In this document: positions 26,161-33,937 of the stretch, in pieces
How positions within the stretch are numbered: position 1 is the stretch's first letter
How the letters are laid out: every line of letters starts with the position of its first letter
DNA from: Methylobacterium nonmethylotrophicum
Lineage (GTDB): Bacteria; Pseudomonadota; Alphaproteobacteria; Rhizobiales; Beijerinckiaceae
Direction: 5' to 3'
Length of the DNA: 53,146 nt
Assembly: GCF_004745635.1 (NCBI RefSeq)
Contig: NZ_SRLB01000041.1
Span: forward strand, 1-53,146
Made by a program: the position numbers and the translations under genes
Notes under the pieces: generated by a model
Databases searched by the model: none
What the model saw: only the letters and a program-made list of their open reading frames with translations
What the model was told of the DNA's origin: nothing

Positions 26161-26964
26161 ATGTCGACAGCACAACTCGTGGTGCAGCACCTGCCTTACC
26201 TGCGCCGCTATGCGCGCGCCCTCACGGGCAGCCAGGTAGCGGGGGATGCCTACGTGGCCGCGACCCTCGAGACGCTCGTGAACGAGCCCGAAACCCTCGG
26301 GCGCAGCACCAACGTCAAGGCCGACCTGTTCCGCGTCTTCACCCGGATCTGGAATTCGCTCTCGGTCAACGGCCAGACCGAGCAGGCGCAGCACGACCTG
26401 CCGGCCGAGGTGCGGCTGGGTCAGATCACGCCGCTGCCGCGCCAGGCCTTCCTGCTCTCCTGCCTCGAGGGCTTCTCGGAGGAGGACGCCGCCACCATCC
26501 TGGGCGTCGACGTCTCGGAGGTCCGCGACCTCGTCGACGAGGCGGGCCGGGAACTGGCCGCCGACATGGCGACAGAGATCCTCATCATCGAGGACGAGCC
26601 GCTGATCGCCATGGACCTCGAGGCCCTGGTCGAGGGCCTGGGCCACAATGTCACCGGCGTCGCCCGCACCCGGACCGAGGCGGTCAAGCTCGCCTCGACC
26701 AAGCGCCCGGGCCTGATCCTCGCCGACATCCAGCTCGCCGACGGCTCCTCGGGCCTCGACGCCGTCAACGACCTCCTGAAGTCGTTCGAGGTGCCGGTGA
26801 TCTTCATCACCGCCTATCCGGAGCGCTTCCTCACCGGCGAGCGGCCGGAGCCGGCCTTCCTGATCGCCAAGCCGTTCCAGCCGGCCAACGTCTCGGCGGT
26901 GATCAGCCAGGCCCTGTTCTTCCAGCAGAGCGCCCGCCGCCGCGAGGCCCGCGCCAGCGCCTGA
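26161..26964 (+). CDS. phyR: PhyR, sigma-factor-mimic response regulator
   Basis: This 267-residue protein is the switch of the general stress response. Residues ~1-135 form a sigma-like domain (LVVQHLPYLRRYARALTGS and PRQAFLLSCLEGFSEEDAA with a sigma-4-like helix-turn-helix) that mimics EcfG and binds NepR. Residues ~140-260 form a receiver domain (ILIIEDEPLIAMDLEALVEG). The phosphoacceptor is Asp189 in LADIQLADGSSG, Thr lies in FITAYPE, and Lys in IAKPFQP. AAGGGGA precedes the ATG. It is divergent from nepR. No PhyK-type histidine kinase or ecfG is in the window, so the input kinase is encoded elsewhere. Confidence 0.96.
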   Translation: MSTAQLVVQHLPYLRRYARALTGSQVAGDAYVAATLETLVNEPETLGRSTNVKADLFRVFTRIWNSLSVNGQTEQAQHDLPAEVRLGQITPLPRQAFLLSCLEGFSEEDAATILGVDVSEVRDLVDEAGRELAADMATEILIIEDEPLIAMDLEALVEGLGHNVTGVARTRTEAVKLASTKRPGLILADIQLADGSSGLDAVNDLLKSFEVPVIFITAYPERFLTGERPEPAFLIAKPFQPANVSAVISQALFFQQSARRREARASA

Positions 26965-27653
26965 GCACGGTCCACCGTCGCGCACGACCAACGAGAGTCC
27001 CGGGCCCGCCGCAGACGAAGCGGGTGCCGGGACGTCGTCGTTCCGGGGTGGCGCGCTGTCGTCGTGTGAGCTGCGTTCCGGGTCCGTCGGTCCCTTTCGC
27101 GCTTCCATCGCGTGGGAGGTCCGATGGAAGGTCCGAGTGGTGACCTCGAAGGCTGCGTCCTCACGCGCCCGGCCGGAAGCCGCTCGCGCGCCTGCGCTGA
27201 TGCGGGACGAGGCGGGCCCGAGCGTGCCCGCCGCCCGATTGGGCGTGCCGGTCCCGTGTAACGCGGGCTAACCCCCGCTGCATCGCATGCGCTGACGGTC
27301 CCGCCCACATCGCGACTTCGGCGAGAGCTTCGCCATTACGGCTAGACTTGGCAGTTCTTGAGAATCGGGTCCCCGATACGAAAGAACGGGCCGGATCAGG
27401 ATCCGGCCCGTTGGAAGAGTTTCCGGCCAATGCACAAGGGGAATGCGGGGAGGACCAGGTGGCCGGGTTGCCATATCAACGGGAATCCTGCGCAAAAGGT
27501 TCCGGGCCGCGGCGCGATGCGTTTCTTTTTCGTTGCCTGTGGCGAAATTGCTTCGCTTGATCCGGCGGTCGGGGCTCCTGCCCGGGGTTAACGAGCGGTT
27601 GACGGGGTCTCCGGCATTCTCGGTGTCGACTGTCCCGTTCGGGCACGGGAACG
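26965..27653. other. Long intergenic region after phyR, no supported gene
   Basis: There are 754 bp between phyR and the next credible start (27719), the last 65 of which hold an EcfG promoter and leader. The reading frames here have no ribosome sites or domains. The only clear structure is the 12-bp hairpin at 27385-27412, preceded by a small ATCGGG/CCCGAT dyad at about 27363-27376. The region could hold a small RNA ending at the hairpin, but no promoter was identified. Confidence 0.4.
27385..27412. terminator. Perfect 12-bp hairpin in phyR downstream region
   Basis: AACGGGCCGGAT (27385-27396) and ATCCGGCCCGTT (27401-27412) pair perfectly around the loop CAGG. The 3' side continues TTGG followed by AAGAGTTT. 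It is 420 bp past the phyR stop, which is far for a phyR terminator. It may end an unannotated transcript. Confidence 0.5.
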
Positions 27654-27679
27654 GGAACTACTTGGTCCAGCCGCGCGTT
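27654..27679 (+). promoter_or_regulatory. EcfG promoter for secreted-protein gene
   Basis: GGAAC (27654-27658), 17 nt, CGTT (27676-27679) is an exact EcfG consensus 39 bp upstream of the ATG at 27719. Confidence 0.75.
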
Positions 27680-27718
27680 AAGGAAGCATTCTCAAGCTTC
27701 GCCGCGAGGGCCACGCGT

Positions 27719-28225
27719 ATGCTCCGCCCGCACTTCTTCCTCGGCATCACCGTTCCGGCCGCGTTCCTCGCCCTGGTTGGGCAACCGCTGATCGAGCACT
27801 CCGTGGAGGCGCTCGCCCGTCCGGCCGGCGTCGAGCAGGCGGCGATCAAGGGTGACCGTCTCGCGCCGGCGCGGCCGGCCGTGAAGGCGCAGGTGCCGGT
27901 CGCGGTCGAGATCACGGGCCTCGGCGCCGCCAAGGTCACGCTGCGCAACGCCGCCGGCGACGTCGTCTACCAGGCCGACGCCACCCAGAACACGACCCTG
28001 GTCGCCCGCGACGCCGCCATTCCCCACGTCACCGTCCGGGAGCGGGCCGGCGCCCCGGTCGCCCAGCGCGAACCCACTCCGCCCGGCCAGGCGATCCGTC
28101 GGATGCCGGAGGGCTGCGAGGGCGCGATCAGCGGCCTGGCCGGCCACGAGGCCCGCCGGCTGCTGCCGAGCCGCTGCCTCGCCGATGCCGGCGACGTGCT
28201 GCCCAACCGTATCGCGGCCCTCTAG
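27719..28225 (+). CDS. Secreted hypothetical protein, 168 aa, stress-regulated
   Basis: This 168-residue protein starts MLRPHFFLGITVPAAFLALV, a signal peptide or N-terminal anchor. Mature sequence follows with two cysteines in the C-terminal part (MPEGCEGAISGLAG and LPSRCLADAG) that could form a disulphide. The middle segment has a beta-rich look (VPVAVEITGLGAAKVTLRNA). The ATG at 27719 follows GCGAGGGCCACGCGT and sits 39 bp after an EcfG promoter; the longer upstream frame is ignored for that reason. The family was not recognised. An export role in stress protection is inference. Confidence 0.7.
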   Translation: MLRPHFFLGITVPAAFLALVGQPLIEHSVEALARPAGVEQAAIKGDRLAPARPAVKAQVPVAVEITGLGAAKVTLRNAAGDVVYQADATQNTTLVARDAAIPHVTVRERAGAPVAQREPTPPGQAIRRMPEGCEGAISGLAGHEARRLLPSRCLADAGDVLPNRIAAL

Positions 28226-28273
28226 CCGCGCGCGGACCCAAGGAACCAAGAAACATCGAGGGAGCGACCCGCC

Positions 28274-28483
28274 ATGATCGATTTTCGCGAGTACGAGGCC
28301 CCGTCGCCTCAGCCGTTCCCGCCGCCCGAGCGGAGCCAGCGCGACACCCAGGTCGAACCCGACATCGACCGCCTCGTGAGCCTGCTGGCCGGCATCACCG
28401 CCGTCCGGCCGGTCGACGACGTGATCTCCGCCGCCCTCGCGCGGCGCCACCTCGTGGTCTCGGCCCGCCCGCTCGCGGCCTGA
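28274..28483 (+). CDS. Small hypothetical protein, 69 aa
   Basis: This 69-residue soluble protein has a Pro-rich N-terminus (YEAPSPQPFPPPERS) and a short helical C-terminal half (DIDRLVSLLAGITAVRPVDD). GAGGGAGCGACCCGCC precedes the ATG. It begins 49 bp after the secreted-protein gene and probably shares its EcfG-driven transcript, ending at the hairpin at 28505. The family was not recognised. Confidence 0.6.
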   Translation: MIDFREYEAPSPQPFPPPERSQRDTQVEPDIDRLVSLLAGITAVRPVDDVISAALARRHLVVSARPLAA

Positions 28484-28504
28484 CGCCGGACGAACACCCC
28501 GTGA

Positions 28505-28543
28505 ACGAAGCACCCCGGGCGCGAGGCGCCCGGGGTGCTTCGT
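28505..28543 (+). terminator. Strong 18-bp hairpin after small stress genes
   Basis: The arms 28505-28522 (ACGAAGCACCCCGGGCGC) and 28526-28543 pair perfectly around the loop GAG. It starts 22 bp after the stop codon at 28483. There is no T-run, but the stem is very stable. Confidence 0.65.
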
Positions 28544-28565
28544 CGTGCCTCGATCGTCGCGATGG

Positions 28566-28619
28566 CCCACGCTCATGCGCCGGAGGAGAGGCGACCTCCC
28601 TCCGGCGCATGAGCGTGGG
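28566..28619. repeat. Perfect 21-bp inverted repeat
   Basis: Arms 28566-28586 and 28599-28619 (outer end CCCACGCTCATGCGCC) are perfectly complementary around a 12-nt loop. They lie between the small stress gene and the convergent KGG-protein gene. It could be a terminator for the minus-strand gene or part of a small RNA. Confidence 0.6.
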
Positions 28620-28723
28620 TCCCAGATGATCCGCACGAGCGGTTCCGTGCCAACCGGGCGAGGCCCGGTCAGGCGAGCGGCGTCGGCTCCGGCGGGCTGG
28701 GCCGGCCGGAGTGCGGCGCCCGC

Positions 28724-28918
28724 TCACTCCTCGTTGGCGCGCCCGCTGCCCGAGGCCTGACCGCCCTTGCGGCCGGCCGACGAGGCCAGCTCGCGATCCT
28801 GCGAGAAGGACCGCTTTTCGGCCGGCACGCTGCGGCCGCCCTTGCTGGCGATCTCGCGCTGCCGCTCCATGTCCATGGACGCGAAGCCGCGCTTCGAAGT
28901 CGAGTTTCCGGTAGCCAT
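28724..28918 (-). CDS. KGG-repeat stress-induced protein
   Basis: This 64-residue hydrophilic protein carries KGG-type motifs (FASMDMERQREIASKGGRSV and SSAGRKGGQASGSG). This pattern is known from con-10/GsiB-like general stress proteins. A strong ribosome site AAGGAGG lies 5 nt before the ATG at 28918, so the in-frame upstream ATG at 28954 is rejected. A near-consensus EcfG promoter lies upstream on the minus strand. The role is probably protection during desiccation or other stress, by family analogy. Confidence 0.85.
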   Translation of the reverse strand: MATGNSTSKRGFASMDMERQREIASKGGRSVPAEKRSFSQDRELASSAGRKGGQASGSGRANEE

Positions 28919-28952
28919 GATTGCCTCCTTGGCCGGTGCTCTCAGTGCGGAC

Positions 28953-28977
28953 AACCTTCAGCGCAAATGATGGTTCC
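28953..28977 (-). promoter_or_regulatory. Near-consensus EcfG promoter for KGG gene
   Basis: Read on the minus strand, GGAAC (28977-28973), 16 nt, GGTT (28956-28953) differs from the EcfG consensus by one base in the -10 element. It is 35 bp upstream of the KGG gene ATG. Confidence 0.55.
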
Positions 28978-29122
28978 TGCCACGCATGCCGGTCGCGAGG
29001 CGTGAAGGTCCCGAATCGGGTCAGTCCAGGTTAGGCGCGGGGCGGCCGCGTCGGGCCGAGGACTTGAACGAACATGGTCTTCGCACTCCGAAACCCGTCC
29101 GCGCGGCGCGGCCCGCGCGGGC

Positions 29123-29147
29123 GGAACCCGGCCGGCGGGTCGGCGTT
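29123..29147 (+). promoter_or_regulatory. EcfG promoter for 81-aa hypothetical gene
   Basis: GGAAC (29123-29127), 16 nt, CGTT (29144-29147) is an exact EcfG consensus 85 bp upstream of the ATG at 29233. Confidence 0.65.
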
Positions 29148-29232
29148 CGCCCCTGACCCCCCGGGGCGGACGGCGCCCGTGCGCCACGGGCACCCGCCGC
29201 CCGACCGCCGCATCCCCTTCCCGGAGCAGCCG

Positions 29233-29478
29233 ATGACCAACAGGACCATGGTGAGCCGCGAGGCCGCCGCCCACCCGGAGACCGCCCCGGCGCCGAACCG
29301 CGGCACCCTGCCGCCGATGCCGGCCGAGGAGGGCAGCCCGCACCCGACCACGACCGAGGAGCCCGGCGACTCGCCCCAGCCCAACCGCCAGTTCGGCGGC
29401 GAGCCGAAGGGCGGCCTGACCACCCGCAAGGAATACACCCGTCAGGAAGAGGCGGGCTCCCGTCCCCGCGGGCTCTGA
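29233..29478 (+). CDS. Small hydrophilic hypothetical protein, 81 aa
   Basis: This 81-residue protein is rich in Pro, Glu, Thr and Gly and lacks hydrophobic segments, so it is probably disordered. A short recognisable block near the C-terminus reads GGEPKGGLTTRKEYTRQEE. CCGGAG precedes the ATG at 29233. The upstream in-frame start at 29074 is rejected because the EcfG promoter at 29123-29147 would lie inside the coding region. The family was not recognised. Confidence 0.6.
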   Translation: MTNRTMVSREAAAHPETAPAPNRGTLPPMPAEEGSPHPTTTEEPGDSPQPNRQFGGEPKGGLTTRKEYTRQEEAGSRPRGL

Positions 29479-29545
29479 CGCAGCGGCGGTTCCCAGTCCC
29501 GCTCCGGCCCTCTACACAGGCGGAGGGGATCTGGGGCGGCGGACC

Positions 29546-32500
29546 ATGAGCAGCGGGGCGGGAACGGCGGAGCGGTCGGGCGGCGGAGCCACCGCGGCGC
29601 CAGGCGGGGCCTCCGCCGTCGATCGCGCGGCGCCCGACCGCGGCGCCGGACAGCCGGTCGCCCGCGATGCCGCCGCTCCCGCCGGCAACGACCCGGAGGC
29701 CGCCGACGCCTCCGGCGGCCTCGACCGCAGCCTCTTCCGCTACATCTGGCGGCACTCGAAGCGCGACCAGATCCTGATCTGCTGCGTGGTGCTGGCCTCG
29801 CTGCCGCTCTACTTCGCCTCCCTCGACCTGCCGCGGCGCATCGTCAACGAGGCGATCCAGGGCCACGCCTTCGAGAAGGGCAACGAGACCGCCAAGTTCC
29901 TGATCCTGCGCCTGCAGATGCCGGACTGGTTCGGCGGCGAGCGCATGCTGTTCGGTGGCTTCGACGTCGACCGGTTCGAGCTGCTGTTCGGGCTCTCCTC
30001 GATGTTCCTGCTGCTGGTGCTGATCAACGGCGCCTTCAAGTACTGGATCAACGTGGCCAAGGGGGCGCTCGGCGAGCGCATGCTGCGGCGCCTGCGCTTC
30101 CAGCTCTTCTCGCTGATCCTGCGCTTCTCGCCCGACGCTTTGCGCCAGACCAAGGCCTCCGAGGTCGCCACCATCATCCGCGACGAGGTCGAGCCGATCG
30201 GCGGCTTCATCGGTGACGCCTACATCCTGCCGGCCTTCCTCGGGACCCAGGCCGCCACCGCGATGGCGTTCATCCTGCTCCAGAATGTCTGGCTCGGGCT
30301 CCTCGCCGCCGCAGTGGTGGGCGTGCAGTTCGTGGTGATCCCGCGCCTGCGGCGCGAGTTGCTCCGCCTCGGGCGCCAGCGCCAGCTCGCCTCGCGCCGC
30401 CTCGCCGGCCGGGTCGGCGAGGTGGTGGACGGCATCGAGGCGGTCCACGCCAACGGCGCCGAGGCCTGGGAGCGGGCCGAGATCGGCCACCGCCTCGGCG
30501 GCCTGTTCGACCTGCGTCTGCGCATCTACCGGCGCAAGTTCATGGTCAAGTTCCTGAACAACCTGCTCGCGCAGATGACGCCGTTCCTGTTCTACTGCAT
30601 CGGCGGCTACTTCGCGCTGAAAGGGCAGCTCAGCATCGGCCAGCTCGTGGCGGTGATCGCCGCCTATCGCGACCTGCCGCCGCCCCTGAAGGAGCTGATC
30701 GACTGGGACCAGCAGCGCCTCGACGTGCAGGTGAAGTACGAGCAGGTGCTGCAGCAATTCCTGCCCGAGCGCCTGCTCGGGCCCGACGGGGCAGGCCGCG
30801 ACGAGAGCCTGTGCGGGCGGCTCGCGGCGGAAGGTCTCGGCGTGCAGGAGCCGCACGGGCCGGTCCTCGCGAACGTCTCCCTCGGCCTGACCCTGCCCTC
30901 CCTCGTCGGCATCGTCAGCGACGGCGGCCCGGCGGCCTCGACCTTCGCGCGGGTGCTGGCCCGGCGGGTCGACCCCACCTCCGGCCGGATCACCCTCGAA
31001 GGCCACGACCTGTCGGAATGGTCCGGCGCCGCGCTCGCCCGGCGCATCGCCTATGCGGGGGTCGATCCGGTGCTGTTCCCGGGCTCGCTGCGCGACAACA
31101 TCGTGTACGGCCTCAACCGGCGGGTGCCCGGGACCGCCGAGGCCGACGCCCGGGACCTCGCCGAGGCCCGCCGCACCGGCAACCCGCTCGCGCCGTTCCC
31201 GTCCGACTGGATCGACTACGACCAGGCCGGCGTGGCGGATGCCGCCGCCCTCGACGCCCTGATCCTCGACTGGCTCACCCGCATCGGCATGGGCGAGGAG
31301 GTCTACCGCTTCGGCCTCCTCGGTCGGGTCGACCCCGACCGGCACCCGGACCTCGCCGCCCGGCTGATCGAGGCCCGGATCGCGTTCCGCGAGCGCCTGA
31401 CGGCCGAGAATCGCGCCCATCTCGTCGAGCCCTTCGACCCCGCCCGCTACAACCGCCAGGCGACGGTGGCCGAGAACCTGCTGTTCGGCGTGCCGACCAC
31501 CACCGCGCTCACCGGACGGGCGCTCGCCGAGCACCCGGTGGTGCGCCAGGTGCTCGACCGCACCGGCCTTGCCGACGACCTCGTCGCCATGGGCGAGCGG
31601 ATCGCCGCCACCATGCTGGAGATCTTCCGCGGCCTGCCGAGCGGGCACCCTTTGTTCGAGCAGTTCTCGTTCCTCTCCGCCGACGAGCTGCCGGAATACG
31701 AGGCGATCCTCGCCCGCCGCACCGCCACCGAGGCCTCCGCCGAGCGCCATGGCGGCTCGGCCTTGAACCGGATCCGGCGCCGCTGGATCGGGCTCGGCCG
31801 CTACGGCTCGGCCGACGCGACACGGCTCATCGCCCTGCCGCTCGCCTATATCGAGCCGCGCCACCGCCTCGGCCTGATCGACGACGCCTTCCGCGACCGG
31901 CTGGTCGCGGCGCGGGGCGAGCTGCGCGCCGCCCTCGACGAGGCCGGGATGGGGGGCGTCGACTTCTACGATCCCGACCGGGTCTGCGCCGCCGCACCCT
32001 TGCGCGACAACCTCCTGTTCGGCCGCATCAACCAATCGGTCGCCGACGCCGTCGAGACCGTGACGGCGATCGGCACCGCCCTCGTCAAGGAGATGCGGCT
32101 CGCCCCCGCCATCACCCGGGTCGGGCTCGACCACCAGGTCGGCCCGGAGGGGCGCTTCCTGTCGAGCAGCCAGCGGGCGGTGGTGAGCCTGGTCCGCGCC
32201 CTGGTCCGCCGGCCGGACCTGCTCGTCCTCGACGGCGCCCTCTCGCCGATGGGCGAGAACCGCGCCCGCACGGTGCTGGGCCTGCTGCTGGAACGCTACG
32301 GCCGCGAGAACAGCCTGGTGGCGGTGCTGCCGAACGACCGCGTCGCCGACCGGTTCGACCTCGTCCTGCGGGCGGCCGGCACGCAGATCCACGGCCCGGA
32401 GACACCCGCCTCGAGAGCGGCGTCCGACAGCCCGGGCGAGGCCTCCCGCACCGGGGACGAGACCTCGGCCGACGGAACCGGAGCGTCCGTCACCACATCG

Positions 32501-32650
32501 GAAACCTCCGGCACCGGAGGTGAAACCTCCGGCGGAGAGGCGCCGGCGGGGGCTGGCGCTGCGGCGCCGGCTGCGGCAGTCTCGGAGCGCGCCGGGGATG
32601 ACGAGACCGGGCCCGGGGCGGCGCGCGTCGAGCAGGGTGTGAAGGCATGA
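29546..32650 (+). CDS. ABC-exporter-like protein with degenerate, expanded nucleotide-binding domain
   Basis: This 1034-residue protein has a Pro/Ala-rich N-terminal tail (1-60) and an ABC-exporter-type transmembrane domain (~65-385; IEAVHANGAEAWERAEIGHR is a typical exporter loop). The nucleotide-binding domain is abnormal. The Walker A position (455-465) reads GIVSDGGPAAS with no lysine. The signature at 872 reads LSSSQRAVVSLVRAL in place of LSGGQ. The Walker B aspartate 896 (LLVLDGAL) is followed by Gly where the catalytic Glu belongs. Walker A and the signature are ~417 residues apart, against about 110 normally, because of a ~300-residue insertion. ATP hydrolysis is therefore doubtful. 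The stop codon overlaps the next gene by ATGA. The substrate is unknown. Confidence 0.8.
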   Translation: MSSGAGTAERSGGGATAAPGGASAVDRAAPDRGAGQPVARDAAAPAGNDPEAADASGGLDRSLFRYIWRHSKRDQILICCVVLASLPLYFASLDLPRRIVNEAIQGHAFEKGNETAKFLILRLQMPDWFGGERMLFGGFDVDRFELLFGLSSMFLLLVLINGAFKYWINVAKGALGERMLRRLRFQLFSLILRFSPDALRQTKASEVATIIRDEVEPIGGFIGDAYILPAFLGTQAATAMAFILLQNVWLGLLAAAVVGVQFVVIPRLRRELLRLGRQRQLASRRLAGRVGEVVDGIEAVHANGAEAWERAEIGHRLGGLFDLRLRIYRRKFMVKFLNNLLAQMTPFLFYCIGGYFALKGQLSIGQLVAVIAAYRDLPPPLKELIDWDQQRLDVQVKYEQVLQQFLPERLLGPDGAGRDESLCGRLAAEGLGVQEPHGPVLANVSLGLTLPSLVGIVSDGGPAASTFARVLARRVDPTSGRITLEGHDLSEWSGAALARRIAYAGVDPVLFPGSLRDNIVYGLNRRVPGTAEADARDLAEARRTGNPLAPFPSDWIDYDQAGVADAAALDALILDWLTRIGMGEEVYRFGLLGRVDPDRHPDLAARLIEARIAFRERLTAENRAHLVEPFDPARYNRQATVAENLLFGVPTTTALTGRALAEHPVVRQVLDRTGLADDLVAMGERIAATMLEIFRGLPSGHPLFEQFSFLSADELPEYEAILARRTATEASAERHGGSALNRIRRRWIGLGRYGSADATRLIALPLAYIEPRHRLGLIDDAFRDRLVAARGELRAALDEAGMGGVDFYDPDRVCAAAPLRDNLLFGRINQSVADAVETVTAIGTALVKEMRLAPAITRVGLDHQVGPEGRFLSSSQRAVVSLVRALVRRPDLLVLDGALSPMGENRARTVLGLLLERYGRENSLVAVLPNDRVADRFDLVLRAAGTQIHGPETPASRAASDSPGEASRTGDETSADGTGASVTTSETSGTGGETSGGEAPAGAGAAAPAAAVSERAGDDETGPGAARVEQGVKA

Positions 32651-33093
32651 CGCTTGAGACCGAGGTGCAGTCGCTGCGCCAAGTGCCGATGTTCCGCGAG
32701 GTGGACCCGGCCCGCCTGAAGCTGCTCGCCTTCACCAGCGAGCGGGTGCACTTCGCCGACGGCCAGCGCTTCTTCGACCGGGGCGACGCCGCCGACGCGG
32801 CCTACCTGATCCTGGAGGGGGAGGCGGCGGTGACCCTCGACGGGCCGCAGGGGCCGATCCGCCTGGCGCTCCTCGGGGCGAACGCGCTGGTGGGCGAGAT
32901 GGGCATCCTGGCCGACCAGCCCCGCTCCGCCACCGTGACCGCCGTGGTGCCCACGACGGCCCTGCGCATCGACCGTCGGGTCTTCCTCGAACTCCTGAGC
33001 CAGTTCCCGCAGATCGCCATCGCGGTGATGCGCGAACTCGCCCACCGCCTCGAGATGACCAACCAGCAGCTCGCCCAGACGCGGACCGGCTGA
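32647..33093 (+). CDS. Stand-alone cyclic-nucleotide-binding-domain protein
   Basis: This 148-residue protein consists of one cNMP-binding beta roll with a C-terminal helix. The motif AYLILEGEAAVTL and the phosphate-binding cassette LVGEMGILADQPRSATVTA are clear, including the Gly-Glu and Arg-Ser-Ala residues that contact cyclic nucleotide in Crp-type domains. There is no helix-turn-helix, so it is not a transcription factor. The ATG overlaps the stop of the ABC-like gene (ATGA at 32647-32650), pointing to translational coupling and probably a physical complex in which it acts as a sensor subunit. The ligand (cAMP, cGMP or other) cannot be told from sequence. Confidence 0.88.
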   Translation: MTLETEVQSLRQVPMFREVDPARLKLLAFTSERVHFADGQRFFDRGDAADAAYLILEGEAAVTLDGPQGPIRLALLGANALVGEMGILADQPRSATVTAVVPTTALRIDRRVFLELLSQFPQIAIAVMRELAHRLEMTNQQLAQTRTG

Positions 33094-33159
33094 ACCGACA
33101 CGACTCAACGAGGCGCGCCCGCGAACGAGGCGCGCCCGATCAACGACCGGGGAGACGCC

Positions 33160-33921
33160 ATGGATCTCGCAGCCGGCCTGAAGGGCCGCCACGTCCTCGT
33201 CACCGGGGCCTCGAGCGGGCTGGGCGACCATTTCGCCCGCCTCTGCGCCGGGTGCGGCGCCGCCGTCACGGTGGCGGCGCGCCGCAAGGACCGCCTCGAC
33301 GCCCTGGTGCGCGCCTTGCGCGAGGCGGGCGCGCCGGAGGCCCGGGCGGTGTCCCTCGACGTGGCGGACGGGGACTCGGTCGCGGGTGCCTTCGCGGGCC
33401 TGCACGCCCTGCCGGACGTGGTGGTCAACAATGCCGGCATCGCCGAGGGCGGGGCGGCGATCGACGTCGACCTCGCGACCTTCGATCGGGTCATCGACAC
33501 CAACCTGCGCGGCGTCTGGGCGGTCTCCACCACCGCCGCCCGGGCCTGGCGGGATGCGGGACGGGGCGGCGTGATCGTCAACGTCGCGTCGATCCTCGGC
33601 CTGCGGGTCTCCGGCGGGGTCGGGCCCTACACGGTGTCGAAGGCCGGCGTGGTGCAGATGACCCAGGCGCTCGGCCTCGAATGGGCCCGCTACGGCATCC
33701 GGGTGAACGCGCTGGCGCCCGGCTACATCGGCACCGACATCAACCGCGACTTCTTCGACACGCCGCCCGGCCAGGCGATGCTCAAGCGCATCCCGATGCG
33801 CCGCCTCGGCCGCCCGCAGGACCTCGACGGCGCCTTCCTGCTGCTCGCCGGCGACGCCTCCGGCTGGATGACCGGGGCGACCATCCCGGTCGATGGCGGC
33901 CACCTCGTCTCGGGCCTGTGA
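33160..33921 (+). CDS. Short-chain dehydrogenase/reductase
   Basis: This 253-residue classical SDR has the cofactor loop TGASSGLG near residue 17, the VVNNAGIAEGG segment, and the catalytic triad Ser144 (NVASILG), Tyr157 and Lys161 (YTVSK). The end reads PVDGGHLVSGL. A basic residue pair (ARRKDR) after beta-2 suggests NADP(H). GGGGAGACGCC precedes the ATG. The gap to the cNMP-binding gene is 66 bp on the same strand, so co-transcription is possible. Substrate unknown. Confidence 0.92.
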   Translation: MDLAAGLKGRHVLVTGASSGLGDHFARLCAGCGAAVTVAARRKDRLDALVRALREAGAPEARAVSLDVADGDSVAGAFAGLHALPDVVVNNAGIAEGGAAIDVDLATFDRVIDTNLRGVWAVSTTAARAWRDAGRGGVIVNVASILGLRVSGGVGPYTVSKAGVVQMTQALGLEWARYGIRVNALAPGYIGTDINRDFFDTPPGQAMLKRIPMRRLGRPQDLDGAFLLLAGDASGWMTGATIPVDGGHLVSGL

Positions 33922-33937
33922 CCAGGCCCGAGGACCG

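Noticed and set aside
27161..27430. Minus-strand 89-codon frame downstream of phyR
   Set aside because: There is no ribosome site, no recognisable domain and an Arg/Pro-rich composition typical of non-coding frames. It also overlaps the hairpin at 27385-27412.
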